From contig NZ_JAHWGU010000023.1 in NCBI RefSeq assembly GCF_020873875.1, forward strand, positions 1 through 64,000: 64,000 nt of DNA, read 5' to 3'. The notes beneath the pieces were generated by a model, which saw nothing but the letters and a program-made list of their open reading frames with translations, was not told the DNA's origin and searched no databases. The stretch comes from Actinoplanes sp. DH11 (GTDB lineage: Bacteria > Actinomycetota > Actinomycetes > Mycobacteriales > Micromonosporaceae). A program made the translations under genes and the position numbers. Every line of letters begins with the position of its first letter. Position 1 is the stretch's first letter. Below, piece after piece: positions 7,210 through 14,689 of this stretch.

Positions 7210-8141
7210 AACGCCCGCCGGTACTCGCTCGGCGACGTCGACAGGATCCGCTGGAAGTGCAGCCGCAGGTTGGCGCCGGTGCCCAGTCCGACCCGCGCGG
7301 CCACCTGTTCCACCCCGAAGTCGCTCGACTCCAGCAATGCCCGGGCCATGTCGACGCGGGCCCGCAGAATCCACTGCATCGGCGTGTAACCGGTGTCCTC
7401 GACGAACCGCCGCCCGAACGTGCGCTCGGAGACCCGGGCGTGCCGGGCCAGCGTGGCCAGGGTGAGCGGCTCGTCCAGGTGACGCAACGCCCACTCCCGG
7501 GTGGCCGCGAACACGTCGCCGAGCGGCTCCGGGATGCCGCGGGGCAGGTACTGCGCCTGGCCGCCGCTGCGGTACGGCGCCGCGACCAGCACCCGGGCCA
7601 CCGCGTTGGACGCCTGCACGCCGTGGTCGCGCCGGATGATGTGCAGGCAGAGGTCGATGCCGGCGGCCACTCCCGCCGACGTGAGCACCTGTCCCTCGTC
7701 GACGAAGAGGACACCGCCGTCTACCTGCACCTTCGGGTATTCGCGGGCCAGCGTCGGCGCCATCCGCCAGTGCGTGGTGGCCCGGCGCCCGTCGAGCAGG
7801 CCGATCGCGGCGAGCGCGAACGCCCCGGTGCAGATGGAGACCATCCGGGCGCCGCGGAAGGCGGCGTCCCGCAGCGCGTCGAGCACCCGCGTCTCCAACG
7901 GCCGCACCGGGAACCGGTAGCCGGGGATGATGACCGTGTCCGCCTCGGCCAGCGCCTCCAGGCCGTGTTCGACGACGAAGCCGAGCCCGTCCCGGCCGGG
8001 CACCTGACCGGCGGCCAGTGAGCAGTGGGTCAGGTCGTAGGCGTGCTCCTCGCGCGGCGCGAACACCTGCGAGGTGATGCCGACGTCGAGCGGCGCCGCG
8101 CCCGGGAGGACCAGCACAGCGATCTTGTGAGTTCCGTGCAC
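7182..8141 (-). CDS. GlxA-type transcriptional regulator (DJ-1/PfpI domain plus AraC HTH)
   Basis: A 319-residue protein. Residues about 5-180 form a DJ-1/PfpI-like amidotransferase fold (HKIAVLVLPGAAPLDVG, TVIIPGY, RMVSICTGAFALAAIGLLDG), with the Cys of SICTGAF at the nucleophile-elbow position. The C-terminal AraC domain carries two HTHs (LTLATLARHARVSERTFGRR and VEQVAARVGLGTGANLRLHF) and the SPSEYRRAF signature. Such regulators usually act on amino acid, amine or detoxification genes. GTG 8141 is preferred because homologous sequence starts at HGTHKIAVLV; GTG 8165 is an in-frame alternative. The 3' end lies inside a duplicated 31-bp repeat. Target genes are not evident. Confidence 0.88.
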   Translation of the reverse strand: MHGTHKIAVLVLPGAAPLDVGITSQVFAPREEHAYDLTHCSLAAGQVPGRDGLGFVVEHGLEALAEADTVIIPGYRFPVRPLETRVLDALRDAAFRGARMVSICTGAFALAAIGLLDGRRATTHWRMAPTLAREYPKVQVDGGVLFVDEGQVLTSAGVAAGIDLCLHIIRRDHGVQASNAVARVLVAAPYRSGGQAQYLPRGIPEPLGDVFAATREWALRHLDEPLTLATLARHARVSERTFGRRFVEDTGYTPMQWILRARVDMARALLESSDFGVEQVAARVGLGTGANLRLHFQRILSTSPSEYRRAFRWRESRAS

Positions 8142-8291
8142 GTACTCACCATGCCCGGCCTGCACGGCGGCGCGGAACTGGCGGTACGGACAGGGTACGC
8201 AAGGATTTCGCCAGGCGGGCTACCCTCTGGACGCGGACGCACGTGTACCGTGTGTCGGTTGCGTGCGGCGACGCGGAGAGGACGGCCGGCG

Positions 8292-9302
8292 ATGCGGGAC
8301 GAACGGAGCCGCTCGACAGGGCGGCCGACGCTGGAGGAGGTCGCGGCCCGGGCCGGTGTCGGCCGGGGCACGGTGTCCCGTGTCGTCAACGGGTCGGCGC
8401 AGGTGAGCCCCCGGGCGAGGGCGGCGGTCCAGGACGCCATCGAAGCGCTTGGCTACGTGCCCAACCGGGCGGCGCGAGCCCTGGTGACACAGCGCACCGA
8501 CTCGATCGCGCTGGTGATCTTCGAGTCCGGCGAGCGGTTCTTCGCCGAGCCGTTCTTCGGCCGGATCGTGCAGTCGGTCTCCTCGGTGCTGGTGGCGCGC
8601 AACCTCCAGATGGTCCTGATGATCGCGCAGGCGCCCGAGGAGCGGCGGCAGCTCGAGGGCTACCTGACCCGCCAGCACGTCGACGGCGCGCTGCTGCTGT
8701 CGCTGCACGGCGACGACCCGCTGCCCGCGGTGCTGGAGGAGCGGGGCGTGCCCACCGTGCGGGTCGGCCGCCCGGTCCACCCGGACGCGGTGAGCTTCGT
8801 GGACGCCGACAACCGGGGCGGGGCCCGGGCCGCCGTCACCTATCTGCGGGAACAGGGCCGCACGTGCATCGCCACGATCACCGGCCCGCTGGACATGGCC
8901 GCCGGCATCGCGCGCTACGACGGGTACCGCGACGTCGTCGGCGACGGCCCGGCCGCGCGCGGCGACTTCGGCGAGCTCAGCGGCGCCACCGCGATGGAGT
9001 GGCTGCTCACCCAGCACCCCCAGATCGACGGCGTGTTCGCCGCCTCCGACATGATGGCGGCCGGCGCGCTGCGGGTGCTGCGCCGCGCGGGCCGCCGGGT
9101 GCCGGAGGACGTCGCCGTGATCGGGTTCGACGACTCGGTGATCGCCCGGCACACCGACCCGCCGCTGACGAGCGTCTACCAGCCGATCGAGCAGATGGGC
9201 CAGGAGATGGTCCGGCTGCTGCTCACCAAGCTCGACGGCGAGGAGCCGGCAGACTGGGAGACGGTCCTGCCCACCCGCCTGATCCTGCGCGGCTCCGCCT
9301 GA
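8292..9302 (+). CDS. LacI-family regulator, CebR-like
   Basis: A 336-residue repressor. The HTH reads PTLEEVAARAGVGRGTVSRV, followed by the hinge VPNRAARALV. The effector domain has IALVIFESGERFFAEPFF, DGALLLSLHGDDPLPAVL, VDADNRGGARAAVTYL and IGFDDSVIARHTDPPLTSV. These segments closely resemble what I know of CebR, the cellobiose-responsive repressor of Streptomyces. No sugar-uptake genes flank it, so it probably acts in trans; a CebR-type box lies in front of the GH6 cellulase at 43336-43349. ATG 8292 is chosen by HTH position, because the frame extends upstream without a plausible N-terminus. It converges on the kinase gene at 9331. Confidence 0.88.
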   Translation: MRDERSRSTGRPTLEEVAARAGVGRGTVSRVVNGSAQVSPRARAAVQDAIEALGYVPNRAARALVTQRTDSIALVIFESGERFFAEPFFGRIVQSVSSVLVARNLQMVLMIAQAPEERRQLEGYLTRQHVDGALLLSLHGDDPLPAVLEERGVPTVRVGRPVHPDAVSFVDADNRGGARAAVTYLREQGRTCIATITGPLDMAAGIARYDGYRDVVGDGPAARGDFGELSGATAMEWLLTQHPQIDGVFAASDMMAAGALRVLRRAGRRVPEDVAVIGFDDSVIARHTDPPLTSVYQPIEQMGQEMVRLLLTKLDGEEPADWETVLPTRLILRGSA

Positions 9303-9330
9303 CGGACGCGGGCCGGGCGGGGAGCCGGCG

Positions 9331-10707
9331 TCAGCCGGCGCCGCGCAGGTCGGTCAGGCGTTCCTGGATCAGACCGGCCTGCGCCTCGGTCAGGCCACCC
9401 TCGCTGAGCCGCTGCCGCACCTTGACACTCAGCAGGTCGACCTGGTCGTCGACGTTCACGTCGCCGACCCCGTTCAGCTGACCCAGCAGGTTCAGGAAGT
9501 CCAGCGCGACGTCCGGCCGGATCTCGCCGGCCTGCTCACCCTCCTCGACGGCGTCCTTCACCCGGCTGACAGCGGTGTCCACGGTCAGCGCGCGTGCCGG
9601 GGTGGCCGGCGGGGACACGGCCGCCGGCGGTGCGGGCGGCGCGGTGGTCGGCGCCGGGCCGGTCGGCGCGGCACTCGACGGTACGACGCTCGGCGGCGCC
9701 GCGAACTGCGGCTCCTCGTCACTGCGGACCGTGTTGACCAGGAACACGAAGGCGCCGGCCGCGATCGTCAGGCCGACGCCGAGCGCCACCCGCCGCCGGT
9801 TCAGGCCGGGGTCCCCGGCGGGCCGGGGGACGACCCGGGCGCTGCCGGTCGGCGGCGGGGTGGGCAGCGGGATGGTGCGGCGGGCGGCGGTCGAGGGGAT
9901 CAGCCGGGACAGGGCGCGGCGTGCCTCGGCGGCGGAGGGCCGGCGGTACGGGTCGTCGTCGAGGCACCGGTGGATGAGGTCGCGCAGCCGTTCCGGCAGG
10001 GTGTCGGGGAGCCGGGCCGGGCCGTGCGCCTGCGCGACGGCCAGCTCCTCCCAGGTGTCCACCGAGTACGGCGGGACGCCGGCCACCATCTCGAAGAGCA
10101 GGACGCCGAGCCCGTACAGGTCGGTGGCGGGCTCGGCGGGTTTGCCGTCCAGGCGTTCCGGCGCGGCGTAGGCCGGTGTGCCGAAGGTGGCGCCGGTCTC
10201 GTCGTCGTCGGGTTCGCCGGCGGCCGCGCTGATCCCGAAGTCGAGCAGTTTCACCCCGCCGGTGCAGAGCATCACGTTGCCTGGCTTGATGTCGCGGTGC
10301 ACCACGCCCGCCGAGTGTGCGGCGGCCAGGGCCTCGGCGACGGCGGCGCCGATCGAGACGGCCTCGCCCCACGGCATCGGGCCGTCCGCGATGCGGGCCG
10401 CGACGGTTTCACCGCTCAGCAGCTCCATCACCACGAACGGCGCGACCGAGCCGTCCGGGCGGACCGCCTCCCGGTAGTCGTGCACGGCGGCGATGCCCGG
10501 GTGCGACAGGCGCGCGGCGAGGCGGGCCTCGCGCCAGGCCAGGTGCGCGGCCCGGGTGTCGCCGGCCGGCAGCTTCACCGCAACCGGCCGGTCGAGCAGT
10601 TCGTCGGTGGCCCGCCAGACCTGCGCCATGCCGCCCGTCTCGAGCAGGCTGACGAGGCGGTACCGCGAAGCCAGAAGGATCGCCGGCGCCGGCCATACAT
10701 CGTGCAT
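9331..10707 (-). CDS. Transmembrane Ser/Thr protein kinase (STPK)
   Basis: A 458-residue protein. The kinase domain spans about 15-270: a degenerate glycine loop (LLETGGMAQVWRA), the ATP-anchoring Lys in VAVKLP, catalytic loop VVHRDIKPGNVML, DFG in LLDFGIS, and FGTPAYAAPE as the activation/APE segment. A Pro-rich juxtamembrane stretch, one transmembrane helix (LGVGLTIAAGAFVFLVNTV) and a Pro/Ala/Thr-rich linker lead to an extracytoplasmic C-terminal domain of about 100 residues without PASTA repeats. It probably senses an envelope cue. ATG 10707 is chosen; ATG 10737 is in frame and possible. A much longer upstream frame runs through two other genes and is rejected. Divergent from the Lys-Pro repeat protein. 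Confidence 0.9.
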   Translation of the reverse strand: MHDVWPAPAILLASRYRLVSLLETGGMAQVWRATDELLDRPVAVKLPAGDTRAAHLAWREARLAARLSHPGIAAVHDYREAVRPDGSVAPFVVMELLSGETVAARIADGPMPWGEAVSIGAAVAEALAAAHSAGVVHRDIKPGNVMLCTGGVKLLDFGISAAAGEPDDDETGATFGTPAYAAPERLDGKPAEPATDLYGLGVLLFEMVAGVPPYSVDTWEELAVAQAHGPARLPDTLPERLRDLIHRCLDDDPYRRPSAAEARRALSRLIPSTAARRTIPLPTPPPTGSARVVPRPAGDPGLNRRRVALGVGLTIAAGAFVFLVNTVRSDEEPQFAAPPSVVPSSAAPTGPAPTTAPPAPPAAVSPPATPARALTVDTAVSRVKDAVEEGEQAGEIRPDVALDFLNLLGQLNGVGDVNVDDQVDLLSVKVRQRLSEGGLTEAQAGLIQERLTDLRGAG

Positions 10708-10861
10708 GCCAGGACATTCGCGGAGTACGGCGGGCATGTCAACCGCTGCGGGGCACCGAGGGGCCGTGGTGAGGCGCAACCCACCCGCAACCGGACCGGA
10801 AACCGGCCTGAACCCGGGCCTGCTGATCGTGGGAACTCCCCAGAACAAGGAGCTCGTTCCG

Positions 10862-11656
10862 ATGCGCATCCGCCGTACCGTCGCCGCCGCCACCCTGGTC
10901 GCCGCCGTCACCGTCTCGGTCGCCGGCACCGGCGTGGCGGCGTTCGCCCAGTCCGGCTCCGCGCCGGCCGCCGTCGCCGCCGCCAAGAAGCCCGCAGCGA
11001 CCAAGCCCGCCGCCAAGAAGCCCGCCGCCAAGAAGCCCGCAGCGACCACGCCCGCCGCCAAGAAGCCGGTCGCGAGCAAGCCCGTCGCGAGCAAGCCCGT
11101 CGCGAGCAAGCCCGTCGCGAGCAAGCCCGCCCCGAGCAAGCCGGCTCCGAGCAAGCCGGTCGCCCAGAAGCCGGTCGCCAAGAAGCCGGTCGCGAAGAAG
11201 CCCGTCAAGAAGGTCCCCTTCGCCGCGCTGGGCACGATCACCGCGGTCGACGCGGCCAAGAACACCGTGACGGTGAAGGTCACCGGCGGCACCAAGGACG
11301 TCAAGGGCCGGACCGTCACGATCACCGTGCCGTCCGCCGTCGCTATCAAGGTCAACGGCAAGAAGGGCGCGCTGAGCACGCTCGGTGCCGGCCAGAAGAT
11401 CCAGGTGACGGGTACGCGTGCCGACGTCACCCTGACCGCGGCCAAGGTCGTGGTGACCGGGAAGAAGAAGGTCACCACGACCCCGGCGCCGCTGCCGGCC
11501 GAGACGCCCGCGCCGGTCGTGACCCCGGTGCCGTCCGACAGCCCCGAGGCTCCCGAGCCGGTCGTCACTCCGGAGCCGGCCGAGACCCCGGAGCCCGGCA
11601 CGACCCCGGAGCCCGGCACGACCCCGGAGCCGGCCGAGACGCCCGACGCGGCGTAA
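10862..11656 (+). CDS. Secreted protein with Lys-Pro-Ala/Val repeats, a beta-domain and an acidic Pro/Glu/Thr tail
   Basis: A 264-residue protein with ATG at 10862 and an AAGGAG ribosome site 9 bases upstream. Residues 1-30 are a signal peptide (RTVAAATLVAAVTVSVAGTG, ending near AFAQ). Residues about 40-118 are a strongly basic repeat built from KKPAA, KKPVA and SKPVA units. Residues about 120-205 form a compact beta-type domain (GTITAVDAAKNTVTVKVTGG ... VKVNGKKGAL ... GQKIQVTGTR) of the DUF5666 kind. The last 55 residues are acidic PET-rich repeats (TPEPAETPEPGTTPEP). Charge therefore switches from strongly positive to negative along the chain. A cell-wall or polyanion-binding role is possible but unproven. 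Confidence 0.8.
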   Translation: MRIRRTVAAATLVAAVTVSVAGTGVAAFAQSGSAPAAVAAAKKPAATKPAAKKPAAKKPAATTPAAKKPVASKPVASKPVASKPVASKPAPSKPAPSKPVAQKPVAKKPVAKKPVKKVPFAALGTITAVDAAKNTVTVKVTGGTKDVKGRTVTITVPSAVAIKVNGKKGALSTLGAGQKIQVTGTRADVTLTAAKVVVTGKKKVTTTPAPLPAETPAPVVTPVPSDSPEAPEPVVTPEPAETPEPGTTPEPGTTPEPAETPDAA

Positions 11657-11662
11657 GGGCGG

Positions 11663-12718
11663 TCAGTCGACGGTGGGCGGGAGGGTGCGTGCGGCCTCCC
11701 GCAACGCCGCGCCGGCCGCGCTGTACGGGTTGTACGTGTACGTCCGTGCCGGGGACCCCGGCACGGTGAAGTAGGCGGTCGCCAGCCTCGCCGGGTCGGT
11801 GGCGATCTCACCGCGGGCCACCGTGTCGTTGCCGTCGTCCCAGCCCCACGGCGCGTTCGCCGAGTTGGTGCCGCACGCGTAGGTGCCCGTACCGCAGCCG
11901 CCGCTGGTGTCGCCGGCGAAGGTGCCCAGGCCCGCGAAGAGGCTGGTGTTGGCCCGCTGGGCCCACAGGCCGCCGGACGCGAAGACGTCGACCAGGCGGT
12001 ACCGGACGTCCCGGTCGTCGGCCCCGGCCGGCGCCTCGGCGACCGACAGTGACGGGTAGTAGACGATCCCGTCGCCGTTGATCGCGTACTGCGGATGCGC
12101 CTTCAGCCCGTGCCCGCGCGCCTCCTGTGCGGTGACCGGGTGCTGGTGGGGGTCGTGCGGCGACGGCGCGGTGCGCAGCGTGCCGTCGATCGTCTCGCCG
12201 CCGTTGGTCCAGGTGCTGCCGGCCGGCGTGTACGAGAAGAAGTCGCTGTGCGCCACCGTGACCGCGGCCCGCAGCACCCCGTGGTCGGAGCCGTCCCGCT
12301 CGACCACCATCAGGACACCCTCGCCGTCGTTCTCGTGCTCGGTCTCGAACAGCGGGTGGTCGATCCAGTCGCGGGGGTGGAAGAACAGGTAGGTCAGGTA
12401 CCAGTGGGTCGCGGTCTCGGCCACCGAGTAGTACGCGTACGCGGTCGTGTCCTTGCCCGCGTTGTCCCAGTTGTCCCGGCCGTTGAGGTTGCCGTCGAAG
12501 TCGTACCCGGTGATCATGTCTGCCTTGCCGGCCAGCGCGTGCGTGCCGGTTGCGTCGACGTCCTGGTGGTGGACCGGCGCCCAGCGAAGCGCCAGTTCGG
12601 CCCGGCTCACCGCGGCCTCGGCCGGCAGCGCCGGGAGCGTCGCGGCGACGATACCCGCTGCCAGGACGGCCCCTGCCTGGCGAAGACGCGTGGCGGCCCC
12701 TGCTCGAAAGAGATGCAT
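11663..12718 (-). CDS. Secreted protein, possibly Vps62-related
   Basis: A 351-residue protein with a Sec signal peptide (residues 1 to about 36, cleavage near PAEAAVS). The mature part contains RWAPVHHQD, YDFDGNLNGRDNWDN, HWYLTYLFFHPRDW and ETEHENDGEGVLMVVE, a layout resembling the Vps62-like/DUF946 family of proteins with unknown activity. It is rich in Asp, His and Trp, as in carbohydrate- or metal-binding secreted proteins. ATG 12718 gives the best signal peptide; ATG 12748 is also open. It converges on the Lys-Pro repeat gene with only six bases between stops. I cannot assign a function. Confidence 0.6.
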   Translation of the reverse strand: MHLFRAGAATRLRQAGAVLAAGIVAATLPALPAEAAVSRAELALRWAPVHHQDVDATGTHALAGKADMITGYDFDGNLNGRDNWDNAGKDTTAYAYYSVAETATHWYLTYLFFHPRDWIDHPLFETEHENDGEGVLMVVERDGSDHGVLRAAVTVAHSDFFSYTPAGSTWTNGGETIDGTLRTAPSPHDPHQHPVTAQEARGHGLKAHPQYAINGDGIVYYPSLSVAEAPAGADDRDVRYRLVDVFASGGLWAQRANTSLFAGLGTFAGDTSGGCGTGTYACGTNSANAPWGWDDGNDTVARGEIATDPARLATAYFTVPGSPARTYTYNPYSAAGAALREAARTLPPTVD

Positions 12719-12838
12719 GGCAGTCAATGTAAGGGGGGCCGGTGGCATTCCGGCAAAGATCGAATGACCGAAGATCTAAGTCCGGGCGGGTTCCGGCCGA
12801 TCGCTGCCGACGACATGAGTGACAGACGGAGGACAGCG

Positions 12839-14689
12839 ATGCGGCCGGCCACACGTGACCCGGTCCTTCTCGTCCTGCTGCTCGGCGGGTTGCTGCTCTG
12901 CGCCGGATACGCCGCCGGCCTGGGCGGTTTCCGGGCACAGACCCTGGTCGCCTGGCTGATCACCCCGGCGCTGGACCTGCTGCTGCTGATCTGGGCGTGG
13001 GCGGTGGCCCGGACACCCGGGGTGCCGCGGCCGGTCCGCCGGTTCTGGCAGGCCGTCGCCGCGGCCGCGCTCGTGTTCTTCGGCGGCGACTCCGTGCAGT
13101 TCGTGGCGCTGCTGACCGACCCGGTCCGGAACGGGCTCACCTACCACCCGGCGCAGACCACCGCCGCGGTCGTCGGGATGCTCGTGGTCTGCGTGGCCGC
13201 GCTGCGCTACCCGGCCGGTTCGTGGACGAGCGGCCAGAGCACCCGGTTCGTCCTGGACGCCGGGATCGTCGGCTCCGCGGCCGGGGTGGCCGCCTGGTGC
13301 CTGGTCTCCCGGCCGGAGGTGGCGGCCGGCGGCGCCGCCGTGCTCTACCCGGTGGCCCTCGGCTCCGGGCTGCTGCTCTGCGCCGTCTTCCTGGTGGTCC
13401 GGATGGCGATGAACGGGCACAGCCCGATGTCCGTCCCCGCGGGTGCGCTGCTGGCGGCCGCGATCCTGCTCCAGGTCGGCTCGACCGCCGTCATCCCGAC
13501 GCTCGGCGACGACCACGCCCGGCTGCAACTGGTGCTGGCCTTCGCGCCCTGCGTGCTCTCCGCCGCCGGTGCGCGGGTGCAGCTGCTCGGTGACCCCGGC
13601 GCGGGCGAGCGGCAACGGCAGGGCCCGGCCGCGCGGCGCCGGCGGCGCTACAGCGTCCTGCCGTACACCGGGACCGTCGTCTGCGCGGCCGCGCTCGTGC
13701 TGACCCTCGCCACCGGCGGCCTCGGCCTGACCGCGTGGGGCGCCCTGGCCGGTCTGGTGCTCAACGTGGCGCTGGTGGTGGCCCGGCAGCTGGTGGCGCT
13801 CGGCGAGAACAACCGCCTGCTGGACCGGCTCGACGACAGCCTGGACGAGATCCGCCGGCGTGAGCACCTGCTCGAGGAGATGCTGCGGCACTCCTCCGAG
13901 ATCGTGTCGATCCTGGCGGCGGACGAGCGCTTCCGGTACGTCAGCCCGGCCATCGAGCGGATCCTCGGCCTGCCGGCGGACCACGTCCTCGGTCGTACCG
14001 CGCGCGACGTGCTGCACCGCGACGACGAGGCCCGCCTGGACGCCGACTTCCAGCACCTCTACCGCACGCCGGGCGCCGAACTGGCGTATCAGGCCCGGTT
14101 CCGCCGCGCCGACGGCACCTGGCGCTGGCTCGACGTGTTCGCGGTGAACCTCACCCACGAACCGGGCGTCGGCGGCGTCATCTGCAACGCCCGGGATGTC
14201 ACCGAGGCTCGCGAGCTGCATGAACGCCTGCGCTTCCAGGCCGGGCACGACGAGCTGACCGGGCTGGCGAACCGCCGCGAGTTCACCGCCGCGGTCCGCG
14301 CCGAACCCGGTGACGCCGCGGTCCTGCTGATCGACCTGAACGGCTTCAAACAGATCAACGACACGTACGGGCACAGCACCGGTGACGCGGTTCTCCGGCA
14401 CGTGGCGGGTGTCCTGCGGGCCGGCACCGCGCCCGGGGACGTGCCGGCCAGGCTCGGCGGCGACGAGTTCGCGGTGCTGGTCGCCGGCGGTGACGCGACG
14501 GCGGCCGAGCGGCTCGCGGCGCGCCTGCGCACGGCACTGACCGAGCCCGCCCAGGTAGCCGGACGGTCGCTGCCGGTGGGCGCCAGCATCGGTGTCGCGT
14601 GCGGACCGGCCACCGACCCGGACCACCTGCTCAACGCCGCGGACCTGCGGATGTACGAGGAGAAGCAGCGCTCGAGGGCGGTGTCGTGA
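12839..14689 (+). CDS. Membrane diguanylate cyclase with PAS and GGDEF domains
   Basis: A 616-residue protein. The start is ATG 12839 because GGAGGA lies 5 bases upstream; ATGs at 12764 and 12815 are in frame but have weaker sites. Residues 1 to about 330 hold eight or nine hydrophobic helices. A short coiled coil leads to a PAS domain (about 350-460; SSEIVSILAADERFRYVSPA). The GGDEF domain follows (about 470-616; HDELTGLANRREF, RLGGDEFAVL with GGDEF at 540-544), so c-di-GMP synthesis is expected. The product-inhibition I-site RxxD is not conserved: the four residues at that place read APGD. It overlaps the next gene by four bases (GTGA), which implies translational coupling. Confidence 0.9.
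   Translation: MRPATRDPVLLVLLLGGLLLCAGYAAGLGGFRAQTLVAWLITPALDLLLLIWAWAVARTPGVPRPVRRFWQAVAAAALVFFGGDSVQFVALLTDPVRNGLTYHPAQTTAAVVGMLVVCVAALRYPAGSWTSGQSTRFVLDAGIVGSAAGVAAWCLVSRPEVAAGGAAVLYPVALGSGLLLCAVFLVVRMAMNGHSPMSVPAGALLAAAILLQVGSTAVIPTLGDDHARLQLVLAFAPCVLSAAGARVQLLGDPGAGERQRQGPAARRRRRYSVLPYTGTVVCAAALVLTLATGGLGLTAWGALAGLVLNVALVVARQLVALGENNRLLDRLDDSLDEIRRREHLLEEMLRHSSEIVSILAADERFRYVSPAIERILGLPADHVLGRTARDVLHRDDEARLDADFQHLYRTPGAELAYQARFRRADGTWRWLDVFAVNLTHEPGVGGVICNARDVTEARELHERLRFQAGHDELTGLANRREFTAAVRAEPGDAAVLLIDLNGFKQINDTYGHSTGDAVLRHVAGVLRAGTAPGDVPARLGGDEFAVLVAGGDATAAERLAARLRTALTEPAQVAGRSLPVGASIGVACGPATDPDHLLNAADLRMYEEKQRSRAVS

Noticed and set aside
5068..9302. A complete sugar-utilisation operon around the two LacI regulators
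   Set aside because: No transporter or glycosidase lies between 5068 and 9302; only GAPDH and a GlxA-type regulator are present.
9303..9330. Terminator between convergent LacI and kinase genes
   Set aside because: The short inverted bases (GCCGGCG twice around TCA) are direct as much as inverted, and the 28-bp gap gives no clear stem.
10708..11811. Upstream extension of the kinase at 9331 to an 826-residue protein
   Set aside because: The extra frame runs antisense through the Lys-Pro repeat gene and has only repetitive Gly/Thr/Val sequence.
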